A stretch of DNA of 64,000 bases from Ruminiclostridium sp. GTDB taxonomy: Bacteria; Bacillota; Clostridia; Oscillospirales; Ruminococcaceae. The first letter of the stretch is position 1. Every line of letters begins with the position of its first letter. The position numbers and the translations under genes are program-made. The DNA lies in the NCBI GenBank assembly GCA_017942025.1, contig JAGAVH010000033.1, forward strand, positions 25,614 through 89,613, given 5' to 3'. Below are positions 9,175 through 17,166 of this stretch, one piece after another. Below the pieces are notes generated by a model. That model saw nothing but the letters and a program-made list of their open reading frames with translations, made no database searches and was not told where the DNA came from.

Positions 9175-9672
9175 TTATGCGTTCTTCTTTTCGATTTCGC
9201 TTATAGCGATAGCGAGCTTCTGGATAGGGGACTGAAGCATAAATACGAGCTGAGAAAGCAGAGTTTCCTTTGTAGGAAGCTTTGCGTAAGCTACTACTTC
9301 TTCCTTGCTGATAGCCTTGCCATCAACGAAGCCCTTCTTGATTGAGAAAGCACCGTTGGAAGCTTCTTCCTGCTTGAATAAAAGCTTGGGAGCTGTAACG
9401 ATATCTTCCTTTGCGAGTGCGATAGCTGTTGTGCCTTCGAGAACGTCATCAAGACCTTCGATGCCGGCAATTTCAGCTGCACGCTTTAAAAGAGTGTTCT
9501 TAACTACGAAGTAATCAACCTCTGCCTCACGGAGTCCCTTTCTGAGAACTGTGTCGTCAGCAACTGTGATACCCTTGTAGTCAACGATTACGCCGCAAGC
9601 GGAATTCTTGAGCTTTTCAGCGAGCTGAGCTACGTATTCCTGCTTTGACGCTAAGATCTTTTCACTGGGCAT
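9175..9672 (-). CDS. rplJ: 50S ribosomal protein L10
   Basis: 165 residues. It binds 23S rRNA and carries the L7/L12 dimers on its C-terminal helix. The N-terminal motif (KQEYVAQLAEKLKNS ... VVDYKGITV), the VVKNTLLKRAAE segment and the KKGFVDGK segment are typical. The start is the ATG at 9672, preceded by AAAGGAG. An autoregulatory leader precedes it, and rplL follows. Confidence 0.97.
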   Translation of the reverse strand: MPSEKILASKQEYVAQLAEKLKNSACGVIVDYKGITVADDTVLRKGLREAEVDYFVVKNTLLKRAAEIAGIEGLDDVLEGTTAIALAKEDIVTAPKLLFKQEEASNGAFSIKKGFVDGKAISKEEVVAYAKLPTKETLLSQLVFMLQSPIQKLAIAISEIEKKNA

Positions 9673-9689
9673 AGTGTATCTCCTTTCGT

Positions 9690-9829
9690 GTATTAACTGT
9701 TCGAAAAGGGGAATATAAAAACCCTTTTCCAAAGAAGGAAAAGGGCAGAAAAATCATATTCTTTCTTCCCATTCCTCGGTAGGCGACATAGTCGTTAGCG
9801 GTTTCCCGACCTACTGTCTTTAGAACAGC
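9690..9829 (-). ncRNA. L10 ribosomal-protein leader RNA
   Basis: The 5' UTR of rplJ (about 140-150 nt) has the paired GACAGTAGGTC / GCCTACCGAGG arrangement of the L10 leader family, followed by an intrinsic terminator (9717-9745) before the ribosome binding site. In this family, L10(L12)4 binds the leader and stops transcription when in excess. The exact ends are inferred from the promoter and the RBS. Confidence 0.8.
9717..9745 (-). terminator. Attenuator terminator in the L10 leader
   Basis: The minus strand reads CCCTTTTCC, a TTCTTT loop, GGAAAAGGG, then TTTTTA. It stands about 45 bases before the rplJ start codon, so it must be conditional. Confidence 0.85.
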
Positions 9830-9835
9830 TTCATT

Positions 9836-9864
9836 ATTATAGCATATTGATTTATGTTTGTCAA
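9836..9864 (-). promoter_or_regulatory. Promoter of rplJ-rplL
   Basis: Perfect TTGACA (9864-9859), 17-base spacer, perfect TATAAT (9841-9836) on the minus strand. It begins 15 bases after the stop of the upstream gene. Confidence 0.9.
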
Positions 9865-9879
9865 TAGGTTTTTAAAAAA

Positions 9880-10599
9880 TTATTGATTTTCTTTATCGTT
9901 TTCTTCGATTTTCCTTTTACCCTTTTCATAAAGGAAAATAACGGTTGCCGTTGCCGCCACAAGTATACCGAGTCCTATCCATAAAAACGCATTGCCGAAG
10001 GTCACGTCCTGCCCGATTATAACCGGCTTTTCATTCACCTTATGATTTACGTAGACTGCATTTATACCTGCTATAGGAGTATCGGCGTAGGGCTTTTCAG
10101 CAAATTCAAGAGTTATATCCTTTACGTAAAAGTCAAGGCTGGTACCATCCCGTTTTCCGTAGATACAAAGCTGCATTTTCTCTGCGTCTTCGGGGATAGT
10201 TGCAAATTCGTCTTCCTTCTGCCCTTTTGTCATATATTCGTAAAAATATTTTTTATCCGCTATAGGAGTAGTGGCAACCGTGCCGACTATTTCTCCTTCC
10301 TGATTCAGAAATTCGGCGGAGACACAGCCTCTGTCCCCTCCTGTCACCGCTCCGTTTGCCGCTTTAAAGATAAGGCGGAAGCTGTCCATCCCATCGGGTA
10401 TATCAAGCTCTGTCCTGCACCAGCCGTCGCAGTTATCTATATTTATAACAACCTCATCGGAAAACCTGCCTTTTTCTTCTTCATTTCTTTCCTTTTTGCT
10501 GTCAAAGAAAAGCACCTTGTTTTCCTCATCGTAACCCAGCGTTCCATCGTGTTGCCATATACTGATATCCGACCAGTCGGATAAATAATTTTCCGCCAT
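9880..10599 (-). CDS. Hypothetical membrane-anchored protein
   Basis: 239 residues and no signal peptide. The first 195 residues are soluble, acidic and beta-rich, with a carbohydrate-binding-like look (GWCRTELDIPDGMDSFRLIFKA); the FYVKDITLEF strand near residue 155 resembles the last strand of such jelly-roll folds. One membrane segment (about 205-225, FLWIGLGILVAATATVIFLY) precedes a charged KGKRKIEEND tail. I do not recognise the family. AAAGGAAG precedes the ATG. It is the last of four same-strand small genes (9880-12437). Confidence 0.7.
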   Translation of the reverse strand: MAENYLSDWSDISIWQHDGTLGYDEENKVLFFDSKKERNEEEKGRFSDEVVINIDNCDGWCRTELDIPDGMDSFRLIFKAANGAVTGGDRGCVSAEFLNQEGEIVGTVATTPIADKKYFYEYMTKGQKEDEFATIPEDAEKMQLCIYGKRDGTSLDFYVKDITLEFAEKPYADTPIAGINAVYVNHKVNEKPVIIGQDVTFGNAFLWIGLGILVAATATVIFLYEKGKRKIEENDKENQ

Positions 10600-10623
10600 T
10601 TATAAACTTCCTTTATACCTTAG

Positions 10624-11106
10624 TCATTCGCTTGTCTTATTCTTCTCTTGCTCTTCAATCCGTTGCAGCGTATCCAGATAATCCTGATAAAATTCCTCGT
10701 TGACGTGATCGTCTATATCAATTTCGTAACCGTTTCCGCAAAGGATTATTTTCTGTGGCTTTGTTTTCAATGGTATTTTTATAGTTTCTGTTCTCAGTCC
10801 ATTGTCAAACAGAAGGGAGACAAGTCCTATATAATATTTTATGCCTATTTTCAGAACTCCGTCTTTTTCTTCGGTTATATAGCCAAGAGTGCTGCCTATT
10901 CCGTGAAGACCGTTTTTGGTAAAAAGAATCTCTACAGAATCTTCTTTTACTTCATAGTGATAAGTAATGTAACGTTCGGGGCTGACACAAGCCGAAAACC
11001 CCCATAACCGCCAGCCGAAATTGTACATAAGAACAGCCCCGGCAATCAGAAAAGCTATTATTGATAAAACTAAAAGCACCTTATGCTTAAAAAGCTTTTT
11101 TAACAT
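10624..11106 (-). CDS. Hypothetical protein with N-terminal membrane anchor
   Basis: 160 residues. One membrane segment lies at about 13-33 (VLLVLSIIAFLIAGAVLMY); the rest is a beta-rich extracytoplasmic domain (YHYEVKEDSVEILFTKNGLHGIGSTLGY) ending in a Glu/Lys-rich helix. No family is recognised. GGAGG precedes the ATG. The gaps to its neighbours are 24 and 60 bases, so cotranscription with 9880-10599 is likely. Confidence 0.7.
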   Translation of the reverse strand: MLKKLFKHKVLLVLSIIAFLIAGAVLMYNFGWRLWGFSACVSPERYITYHYEVKEDSVEILFTKNGLHGIGSTLGYITEEKDGVLKIGIKYYIGLVSLLFDNGLRTETIKIPLKTKPQKIILCGNGYEIDIDDHVNEEFYQDYLDTLQRIEEQEKNKTSE

Positions 11107-11166
11107 AAAGGTTACCTCCGTTATTGTACATTATGAAATCATATTATAATTTATAATATTGTCCGA

Positions 11167-11613
11167 TTACGGTGGTTCGTGATAATCTGCTACCTTCCAC
11201 TGGAAATCGGAAAATTTCAGTATTAAGGTGCAGGGAATATTATGACTTCCCGGACCTAATTCGCCATCATAAGACAGCCATTTGTGAGTGTATCTGTAAT
11301 GCACATAAGCTGTATCCAATATCACCACAGTATAGAAATTACCGCATTGGTTTATATCTTCGTAATATTCCTTTTGCCATTCGCCGATATCATCACCATG
11401 ATATTCTCGATAATTTATAAATGTTGACAATTCCTTGGGTACAATTTTTTTCATATCCTCGGGCAATTCTTCCCATACACCAAAATTTTCGGCTACTGTA
11501 AGAACAATCTCCCTGCCCTTAAAGGTTAAGTAAGCACATAATGCACAATAAAAAATCAACAGAACGCCAAAAGCAACAGCTACTGATATCAGTATTTTTT
11601 TCTTTTTAGTCAT
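11167..11613 (-). CDS. Hypothetical membrane-anchored protein
   Basis: 148 residues. One N-terminal membrane helix at about 7-30 (ILISVAVAFGVLLIFYCALC) is followed by a small soluble domain rich in Tyr and Trp (YREYHGDDIGEWQKEYYEDINQ) ending FSDFQWKVADYHEPP. No family is recognised. AAGGGG precedes the ATG, and the gene begins 20 bases after the upstream lipoprotein gene. Confidence 0.65.
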   Translation of the reverse strand: MTKKKKILISVAVAFGVLLIFYCALCAYLTFKGREIVLTVAENFGVWEELPEDMKKIVPKELSTFINYREYHGDDIGEWQKEYYEDINQCGNFYTVVILDTAYVHYRYTHKWLSYDGELGPGSHNIPCTLILKFSDFQWKVADYHEPP

Positions 11614-11633
11614 ATATCATTTCCCCTTTGTCA

Positions 11634-12437
11634 TCAGTTCATTTCAGCTACGTCAAAGGAACGGAAAAATTCATCGGTCAGCTTTTCCCTACTTGCTCTG
11701 ATAGAAATCAGTATTCCATCCTTATATATATTCGCATAAGTTTCTCTGACGTTGTTGGTTTCGGAAATAAGAGCCGTAGCCTTGCTGTTATCTGCAAGTG
11801 TGATTTCCTTTTCATAAACAGAAGTGTAGTTTTTAAAATTGCTGTAATTATCGGGATTAGGTGACGAAGGCGAAATAATATTCTGTACTTCAAGATATGA
11901 TTTTGCATTATCTATGCTTTCATTTTCAAGAGGTAACAGATAGGATAACATTACTATCATCTGCTCATCACCTGATATAGCCCCGCAATGATACCATATC
12001 CACGGAATACGGTAAAGCTCACTTGTCATAAACGATACCTGTGAATAAGCGCTATCACTCTGAATTTTCATATTCTCCCCGTTTAACTGCGGTACACAGA
12101 GCTTTATTTTACCCGTTTCAAAATACTGTAGCGTCTTTCTGAACAACTCGAATTTTTCGTCTGAGGTATTCTGCTCCATCCGTGTATAGATATCTTTATA
12201 TCCGTCAGAATTATTATCTGTCAGCGCAGATAACAACTGTTCATAACTATCAAAGTGATAATCAATGACGTTATTCGGAGCACATAAGCCCAGTCCGTTA
12301 TCTTCTGTACTCTGGTTGTCAGAAGTTACGGCACAACTGCTCTCTATTCCGCTGTTATCGGAATTTTCCTGCCCGCTGCAAGCAGTCAGGCTGAAGGTAA
12401 CGGCAAGAGCGAGTAAGAATGATGTGAGCTTTTTCAC
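11634..12437 (-). CDS. Putative lipoprotein of unknown function
   Basis: 267 residues from a GTG start at 12437, chosen because GGGAG lies eight bases upstream and the product then begins with a clean lipoprotein signal (VKKLTSFLLALAVTFSLTAC, lipobox LTAC). The mature part starts with a Ser/Asn/Asp-rich linker, then a globular region with no recognised domain (FDSYEQLLSALTDN; KSYLEVQNIISPSSPNPDNY). It would be anchored on the outer face of the membrane. It is first in the 9880-12437 group. Confidence 0.75.
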   Translation of the reverse strand: MKKLTSFLLALAVTFSLTACSGQENSDNSGIESSCAVTSDNQSTEDNGLGLCAPNNVIDYHFDSYEQLLSALTDNNSDGYKDIYTRMEQNTSDEKFELFRKTLQYFETGKIKLCVPQLNGENMKIQSDSAYSQVSFMTSELYRIPWIWYHCGAISGDEQMIVMLSYLLPLENESIDNAKSYLEVQNIISPSSPNPDNYSNFKNYTSVYEKEITLADNSKATALISETNNVRETYANIYKDGILISIRASREKLTDEFFRSFDVAEMN

Positions 12438-12658
12438 AGTCTTTTCTCCCTTCAGAATCAGATCTTTATATACAATACAAAACATAAGCCTGTTTTGTCC
12501 CGTAAGCTTGAAAAATTCTTTTTTCAATTTCAATATATCACAGTTATATATGTATGTCAATACGTTTAAACGTTTTGTAACTGAATTGTAATAATTCTGT
12601 AACCGTTTTGTAACAAAAGAAAATTAAGGAAAGTATCACTCTGTTCATAATATAACGG

Positions 12659-12687
12659 TTGATTTTCATAGCCGATAGTGATATAAT
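12659..12687 (+). promoter_or_regulatory. Promoter of the FliB-family gene
   Basis: TTGATT (12659-12664), 17 bases, TATAAT (12682-12687), followed by AAAGGAG and the ATG at 12711. Confidence 0.75.
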
Positions 12688-12710
12688 AAGCGTATAAAGG
12701 AGTGATAAAA

Positions 12711-13913
12711 ATGGCATACACAATAAAAATCCCATCATATATAAACGATTTTAAATGCATAGGTAAGGAATGCGAGCTTCATTGCTGTCAGGTATGGGGC
12801 ATAGACTGGTACGTATCCGAGGTAGAAAGAATAATGAATTCCGACTGCTCGCAGGAGCTGAAGGAGCTTGTTTCCCGTTCCTTCAAAAAAACAGAACATG
12901 ATGACATAGTACGCATAATCTTTGATGATGACAAGGACTGTCCCTTCCACGATAAAGAAGACAGACTCTGTATGATACAAAAGGAGCTGGGGCACGACTA
13001 TCTTTCCCACACCTGCAAGACCTATCCGCTTGCGGGAACGATCAACAACGGCACCATACTCCGTTACCGTGTTATCAGCTGTCCTGCGGTTTACGACCTG
13101 GTCACAGCCTCCCCCGACGCCTGCGACGTCTATACAAAAGCTCGTAAAGAGGACATCACTACCATTAACAGTTGCTTTGTTGATACCGACGCCGACGTAT
13201 CAAAAAATCAGGTTTTAAAGTATCGCAACGAGCTTTTCGACTTCTTCTACAGCATTCTTTCAAACAAGAACACCGACGTTATCACAGCGCTGATTTCAGG
13301 AATACTTGCCGCATCAAAAATAGACGAATTTGCCGCAAAGGACGTAAAGAAAATACCTGAGGTCATAAAGGCACTTACTCCCCAGATGACAAACCCTGCC
13401 ACCCTGAAATCCCTTCAGGATATAGCTCCGAATTTATCGGTAAAGCTTCCCGTATTGAAAAATCTGTTCTCTTCACTTGAAATAGAAGTACCATTCAGAA
13501 AATTCATCCAGAACGGTGAGGGCACCGCAGATGCCGACGTTCTTTTTATTTCTCCCGAGCAGTATAATGATTACTACAAGAAATTCAGAAGCTGTTTTAC
13601 GGAGGATTTCGTTATCAGAAACATTGTCAGGGCTCTTTATATGGATATGCAGATGCCCTTCATCAATAAAACAGACAGCATATTTGCAAATTACGCATAT
13701 TTTGCGGTATGTGTAGCGGCTATAGAATATCTTGGTGTATGCATTGCCGCATCCAACGACGACGAAGCGGTAGTAAGAGCAAAATTCAAAACTATAGTAT
13801 GCCATCTGGCAAGAAAGCTGTGTCACAACACAACAACCAATAAGCTTGTTCTTGACTTTATCAAGAGTGTAAACTGCTACACACCCGGTTACATATCAAT
13901 AATAGTAAAATAA
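12711..13913 (+). CDS. FliB-family (lysine-N-methylase-like) protein
   Basis: 400 residues from the ATG at 12711 with AAAGGAG upstream. The FliB family, named from a flagellin lysine methylase, is marked by conserved cysteines, seen here as FKCIGKECELHCC-x-VW near the start, CPFHDKEDRLC (about 85-97), SHTCKTYPL (about 105-113) and a later SCPA. The Cys pattern suggests a bound metal or Fe-S cluster. No flagellar or methyltransferase partner lies in the window, so flagellin as the substrate is doubtful. The gene stands alone with its own promoter and converges on eamA. Confidence 0.8.
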   Translation: MAYTIKIPSYINDFKCIGKECELHCCQVWGIDWYVSEVERIMNSDCSQELKELVSRSFKKTEHDDIVRIIFDDDKDCPFHDKEDRLCMIQKELGHDYLSHTCKTYPLAGTINNGTILRYRVISCPAVYDLVTASPDACDVYTKARKEDITTINSCFVDTDADVSKNQVLKYRNELFDFFYSILSNKNTDVITALISGILAASKIDEFAAKDVKKIPEVIKALTPQMTNPATLKSLQDIAPNLSVKLPVLKNLFSSLEIEVPFRKFIQNGEGTADADVLFISPEQYNDYYKKFRSCFTEDFVIRNIVRALYMDMQMPFINKTDSIFANYAYFAVCVAAIEYLGVCIAASNDDEAVVRAKFKTIVCHLARKLCHNTTTNKLVLDFIKSVNCYTPGYISIIVK

Positions 13914-13918
13914 CAAAT

Positions 13919-13947
13919 GCCGTATCTGAAAATGCATCAGATACGGC
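13919..13947 (+). terminator. Terminator hairpin of the FliB-family gene (left copy)
   Basis: GCCGTATCTGA, seven-base loop, TCAGATACGGC, six bases after the stop. The same stem recurs at 14192-14220, on the other side of the repeat element. Confidence 0.75.
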
Positions 13948-13948
13948 T

Positions 13949-14190
13949 CAGACTGAAGACAAACTCACGCACCGCAAAAATGCTGGTAACTTGTAACGTA
14001 TTTGTGGATATACGCGAAATAGTGATATAAAAGTTTTAGAGAGCCTTAAACGGCTCTCTAAAAGCATTTTTGCTTACTTCGTCACCCACCCCTCAATGTA
14101 CTATCTGTACACCTATCGGGGTGGCTTCCTCGTCTGCGTGCGTTTTTCATCGTCTGACAGCATGTAGACAAAGACTTTGTCTACACGCTG
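13949..14190 (+). repeat. Terminator-bracketed structured repeat, copy A
   Basis: A 242-bp element that starts CAGACTGAAGACAAAC and ends with a 15-bp stem closing in ACACGCTG. Its ends form imperfect inverted repeats (12 of 16 match, CAGnnTGnAGACAAA). Inside are a stem at 14035-14062 (AGAGAGCC/GGCTCTCT) and a stem at 14087-14123 (CACCCC/GGGGTG). The first 137 bases differ from copy D (63861 on) at only two or three positions. It carries no plausible gene. Confidence 0.85.
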
Positions 14191-14191
14191 A

Positions 14192-14220
14192 GCCGTATCT
14201 GAAACATAATCAGATACGGC
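14192..14220 (-). terminator. Terminator hairpin of eamA (right copy)
   Basis: Same 11-bp stem as 13919-13947 (GCCGTATCTGA/TCAGATACGGC) with a different loop. It lies just after the eamA stop on the minus strand. Confidence 0.75.
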
Positions 14221-14228
14221 TTATTTTA

Positions 14229-15074
14229 TCAGAATATACTTACTACTACGCCTGCTACCACCAGCATTATGCCTGCCACATTCACGGAAGAGGGCTTTTC
14301 CTTCAGCATTGCACCGCCGCCTGCTACTGTAAGCATAAGCGTGGCAAGCTTTATGTACTTATCAAGGGATACCCCCTCTATCGTTCCCACATACTGTACC
14401 GAGAACGCCGCTAAGGTCATTGAAAGCACGGCAAGCACCATAAAGAATGCGCCCTTTACGGTAACACCCGAAAAGATATTCTTTTTCCCTTTTGCAAAGG
14501 CTGTTATCCACAGCATTGCAAATATAACCACAGATTCTGTCATAACGCCTAAAGTGTAGTTTACGCTGTAAGCTCCCGTTCTTGCAAGGAAAAGAGAAAC
14601 CGCCGCCAGCACCACCGACAGCCAGGCAAAAAGCATCCATCTTTTGTTACCCTTTTTCCAGCTCATAAGCACAGTACCTGCTCCTGCAAGAGAAATTGCA
14701 ACTATGGTAAGCAGACTGTAGCCTTCGTATAAGAACATCATCGACATCAGCATCATCATAATCGGCTGAAAGCTGATTATCGGCTGAACTCTCACAAGTT
14801 CCGAGCCTTTAAGCGCATAGGAGTGGAAAAGCCATGCGCCGCCCAGCGCCACACCCGATATTATCAGATAGAAGAGATTCAGTCCGCCCACAGAGGTTAT
14901 ATCCACATAAGCACCCGTAAAAGAGGCATAAATAAGAGTCACCACAATAACTGCCACAGTCTTTATAGATGTGACCGAATAAGGCTCGCTGTCCTTTACA
15001 GACAGCTTGTAGAACACCGCACCGCCCGATAACAAAAGAACTGTCAGCAGTGCAAAAAGAATACTTATAATCAT
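14229..15074 (-). CDS. EamA/DMT-family membrane transporter
   Basis: 281 residues, about ten membrane helices in two repeated halves of five, typical of drug/metabolite transporter (EamA) permeases. The second half has the usual GTIEGVSLDKYIKLATLMLTVAGG and a terminal GIMLVVAGVVVSIF. The substrate is unknown. The start is the ATG at 15074, with GAGGTGGGG upstream. It is transcribed from a promoter that overlaps the sulP terminator (15140-15168). Confidence 0.85.
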   Translation of the reverse strand: MIISILFALLTVLLLSGGAVFYKLSVKDSEPYSVTSIKTVAVIVVTLIYASFTGAYVDITSVGGLNLFYLIISGVALGGAWLFHSYALKGSELVRVQPIISFQPIMMMLMSMMFLYEGYSLLTIVAISLAGAGTVLMSWKKGNKRWMLFAWLSVVLAAVSLFLARTGAYSVNYTLGVMTESVVIFAMLWITAFAKGKKNIFSGVTVKGAFFMVLAVLSMTLAAFSVQYVGTIEGVSLDKYIKLATLMLTVAGGGAMLKEKPSSVNVAGIMLVVAGVVVSIF

Positions 15075-15094
15075 ATAACCCCACCTCAAGAAAA

Positions 15095-15139
15095 AATATC
15101 AGTCGCAGTTCCACTTGTCGGACTTTGACGACTGATATT
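15095..15139 (-). terminator. Terminator of the SulP gene
   Basis: AATATCAGTCG and CGACTGATATT form an 11-bp stem followed on the minus strand by a T-run. Its 5' arm directly abuts the -10 box of the eamA promoter. Confidence 0.75.
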
Positions 15140-15168
15140 AGTATAACAGATTTATTCAGTTTCTGCAA
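15140..15168 (-). promoter_or_regulatory. Promoter of eamA inside the 3' end of the SulP gene
   Basis: On the minus strand TTGCAG, 17 bases, TATACT (15145-15140). Transcription would start near 15133, within the 5' arm of the sulP terminator. Confidence 0.6.
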
Positions 15169-16783
15169 GCTTTAAAAGCGCTTTATCCGTACTCCAGAAA
15201 AATCTTTCCTTGCCGTACTTTTCAACAAGACCGCATCTTGTCAGCATTTCGTCTACCTGAGGCTGTACGCAGGAGAAGTAAATTTCATCGCCCTGATTTG
15301 TAAGCCCCTCGCATAATTCCATAAGTGCCTGAACACCTGAAATATCCGCTACAGGTACGCCACGCATAGAAAATATTACGTTTTCTGATTTTCCGTTATC
15401 CAAAAATGCAAGCTTTTCAGAAAGCTTATTTGATGTACCGAAATAAAGAGGTCCTGTTATGTAGACAACCTTTGTTCGCTTGAAGCATTCGTTATCCTCA
15501 ATACCCACCTTGGAGGCGTCAACACCTGCGATGTTGACCTGCATATCCGAAACCTTTAAAACGAACATTATTACAGAGAATAATACTCCTACTAAAATAG
15601 CAATGGTGAGGTCGAATATTACCGTAGCCGCCATAGTAATAAGATACTGGAACATGGCAGTCTTTATCTTTCTGCCGAAGATGTCCTTTATAACGTGGAA
15701 TTCGTTCATTCTCCAGGCTGTAACGATAAGCACGCCTGCCAGCGCCGCCAGAGGAATCTTTGACATTACTCCGCCGAGCAAAAACATAGAAGCAATAAGC
15801 ACTACGGAATGGATAACACTTGTAAGTCTTGTCTGACCTCCTGCCTTTATGGCAACGGAGGTACGGGCAATAGCCGCAGTCGCAGGAATACCGCCGAAGA
15901 TAGGTATTATCATATTGCCGAGTCCCTGAGCAACAAGCTCTATATCGCTATCCAGCTTTTCATTCTTCATTCTGCCTGCAGAAGCGCCGCATAAAAGACT
16001 TTCGATAAGTCCTAAAGCCGCAATACTGATAGCAGGAACTATAAGATTCTTTATTGTATCAAAATCAAGAGCTGTAAAATCGAGTCTTTCTTCAGGTAAA
16101 AGCGTCTGAGGGATAGCTCCGACAACTCCCACATTGAAATTAAAGATGAAGTTGAGCGCTGTTGCGATAATGATAGCCGCTAAGGATGAGGGGATTATCG
16201 CATTAAGCTTTTTAGGATATATCAGCATAAAGATTATAACGCTGACGCCTATTATGATCGCCTCTATATTCAGAGCCTGGGGAGTGTTGAAGTAGCTTAT
16301 TATCTTATCAATGGTGGTTTCACCTGTGCAGGTAAGACCTGTGAGATTGTTTATCTGACCAAAGGCAATAATGATTGCAATACCCGATGTAAAGCCTGTG
16401 ATTACAGGTGTGGGGATAAAGGAAACCAGACCACCCAGCTTGAAGATTCCGCATATAAGCAGTATCACACCCGATAAGAAGCAGGCAATGAACACACCCT
16501 GCATCTGATAGGTAGCAACAAGGGAGCATAAAATAGCCGCCATCGCACCTGTAGGTCCCGATATCTGATAAGAAGCGCCTGAAAAGAAGCCTATAATAAC
16601 ACCGGCAAGGATAGCTGTTATAAGTCCTGCCGCCGCAGTCGCGCCGCTGGATACACCGAAAGCAAGAGCCAGAGGAAGAGCTACCGCCGCTACCGTAACA
16701 CCTGCCAACAGATCCTTTCCGAATTTTGCGCCGTTATAACCCTTGAACTCAGCGCCGAGTCGTTTAACATACCTTTTTACCAT
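15152..16783 (-). CDS. SulP-family anion permease with STAS domain
   Basis: 543 residues. It has an N-terminal SulP transmembrane domain (about 20-410), with the signature GVTVAAVALPLALAFGVSSG, the GPTGAMAA segment, and the helix carrying PIFGGIPATAAIARTSVAIKAGGQTRLTS. A cytoplasmic STAS domain follows at about 435-540. The family moves sulfate, bicarbonate or other anions, sometimes with Na+ or H+; the substrate cannot be decided here. The start is taken as the ATG at 16783 with GGAG upstream; a TTG five codons earlier overlaps that site. Confidence 0.92.
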   Translation of the reverse strand: MVKRYVKRLGAEFKGYNGAKFGKDLLAGVTVAAVALPLALAFGVSSGATAAAGLITAILAGVIIGFFSGASYQISGPTGAMAAILCSLVATYQMQGVFIACFLSGVILLICGIFKLGGLVSFIPTPVITGFTSGIAIIIAFGQINNLTGLTCTGETTIDKIISYFNTPQALNIEAIIIGVSVIIFMLIYPKKLNAIIPSSLAAIIIATALNFIFNFNVGVVGAIPQTLLPEERLDFTALDFDTIKNLIVPAISIAALGLIESLLCGASAGRMKNEKLDSDIELVAQGLGNMIIPIFGGIPATAAIARTSVAIKAGGQTRLTSVIHSVVLIASMFLLGGVMSKIPLAALAGVLIVTAWRMNEFHVIKDIFGRKIKTAMFQYLITMAATVIFDLTIAILVGVLFSVIMFVLKVSDMQVNIAGVDASKVGIEDNECFKRTKVVYITGPLYFGTSNKLSEKLAFLDNGKSENVIFSMRGVPVADISGVQALMELCEGLTNQGDEIYFSCVQPQVDEMLTRCGLVEKYGKERFFWSTDKALLKLAETE

Positions 16784-16836
16784 TCCTGATTTCTCCAATT
16801 CTTAATACATTTTCAAAAACATTATTCAGCCTTATT

Positions 16837-16865
16837 ATTTTAGTACCAAAAGCAGATTTTGTCTA
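16837..16865 (-). promoter_or_regulatory. Promoter of the SulP gene
   Basis: TAGACA (16865-16860), 17 bases, TAAAAT (16842-16837) on the minus strand. Confidence 0.65.
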
Positions 16866-16971
16866 TATCAATTTAAAACAAATAATTATTCACTTTTTCT
16901 TTTTTTTAAGCGGTTTTTCATAATAAACCGATTTTTTGCGGCATCGGGCAGAATAAAAAGCGTAAAAGCAC

Positions 16972-17000
16972 TTGAAAAAAAGATGTTTATGATGTATAAT
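16972..17000 (+). promoter_or_regulatory. Promoter of tRNA-Arg
   Basis: TTGAAA (16972-16977), 17 bases, TATAAT (16995-17000), 27 bases before the mature tRNA. Confidence 0.85.
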
Positions 17001-17027
17001 ATTCAGGTAGCTTAATTTAAAATACAC

Positions 17028-17102
17028 GCCTCCTTAGTTCAATGGATAGAATAAACCCCTCCTAAGGGTTAGATGTGGGTTCGATTCCCGCAGGGGGTGC
17101 CA
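17028..17102 (+). tRNA. tRNA-Arg (anticodon CCT)
   Basis: A 75-nt cloverleaf: acceptor GCCTCCT/AGGGGGT, anticodon stem AACCC/GGGTT with loop CTCCTAA (anticodon CCT, reads AGG), T-loop GGTTCGATTCC, and an encoded CCA end. A hairpin of 16 bp follows at 17104-17139. Confidence 0.95.
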
Positions 17103-17103
17103 A

Positions 17104-17139
17104 GAAGAAAGCCTTTGTCGTCTGACAAAGGCTTTCTTC
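17104..17139 (+). terminator. Hairpin after tRNA-Arg
   Basis: GAAGAAAGCCTTTGTC and its exact complement surround a GTCT loop, 2 bases after the CCA. There is no clear T-run, but position and strength suggest 3'-end formation. Confidence 0.6.
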
Positions 17140-17166
17140 AACTAAATCCGTCCTTACGGACGGGAT

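Noticed and set aside
8716-9345. 209-codon open frame on the plus strand opposite rplJ-rplL
   Set aside because: It lies antisense to two certain ribosomal protein genes and has no recognisable protein features.
9673-9732. Upstream extension of rplJ
   Set aside because: This is the L10 leader with its attenuator; the ATG at 9672 has the correct ribosome binding site and family N-terminus.
14070-14414. Plus-strand frames with a shared CVF(H/R)RLTACRQR peptide at copies A and B of the repeat
   Set aside because: The peptide similarity only reflects the conserved right end of the repeat; no ribosome binding site, and copy C does not keep the frame.
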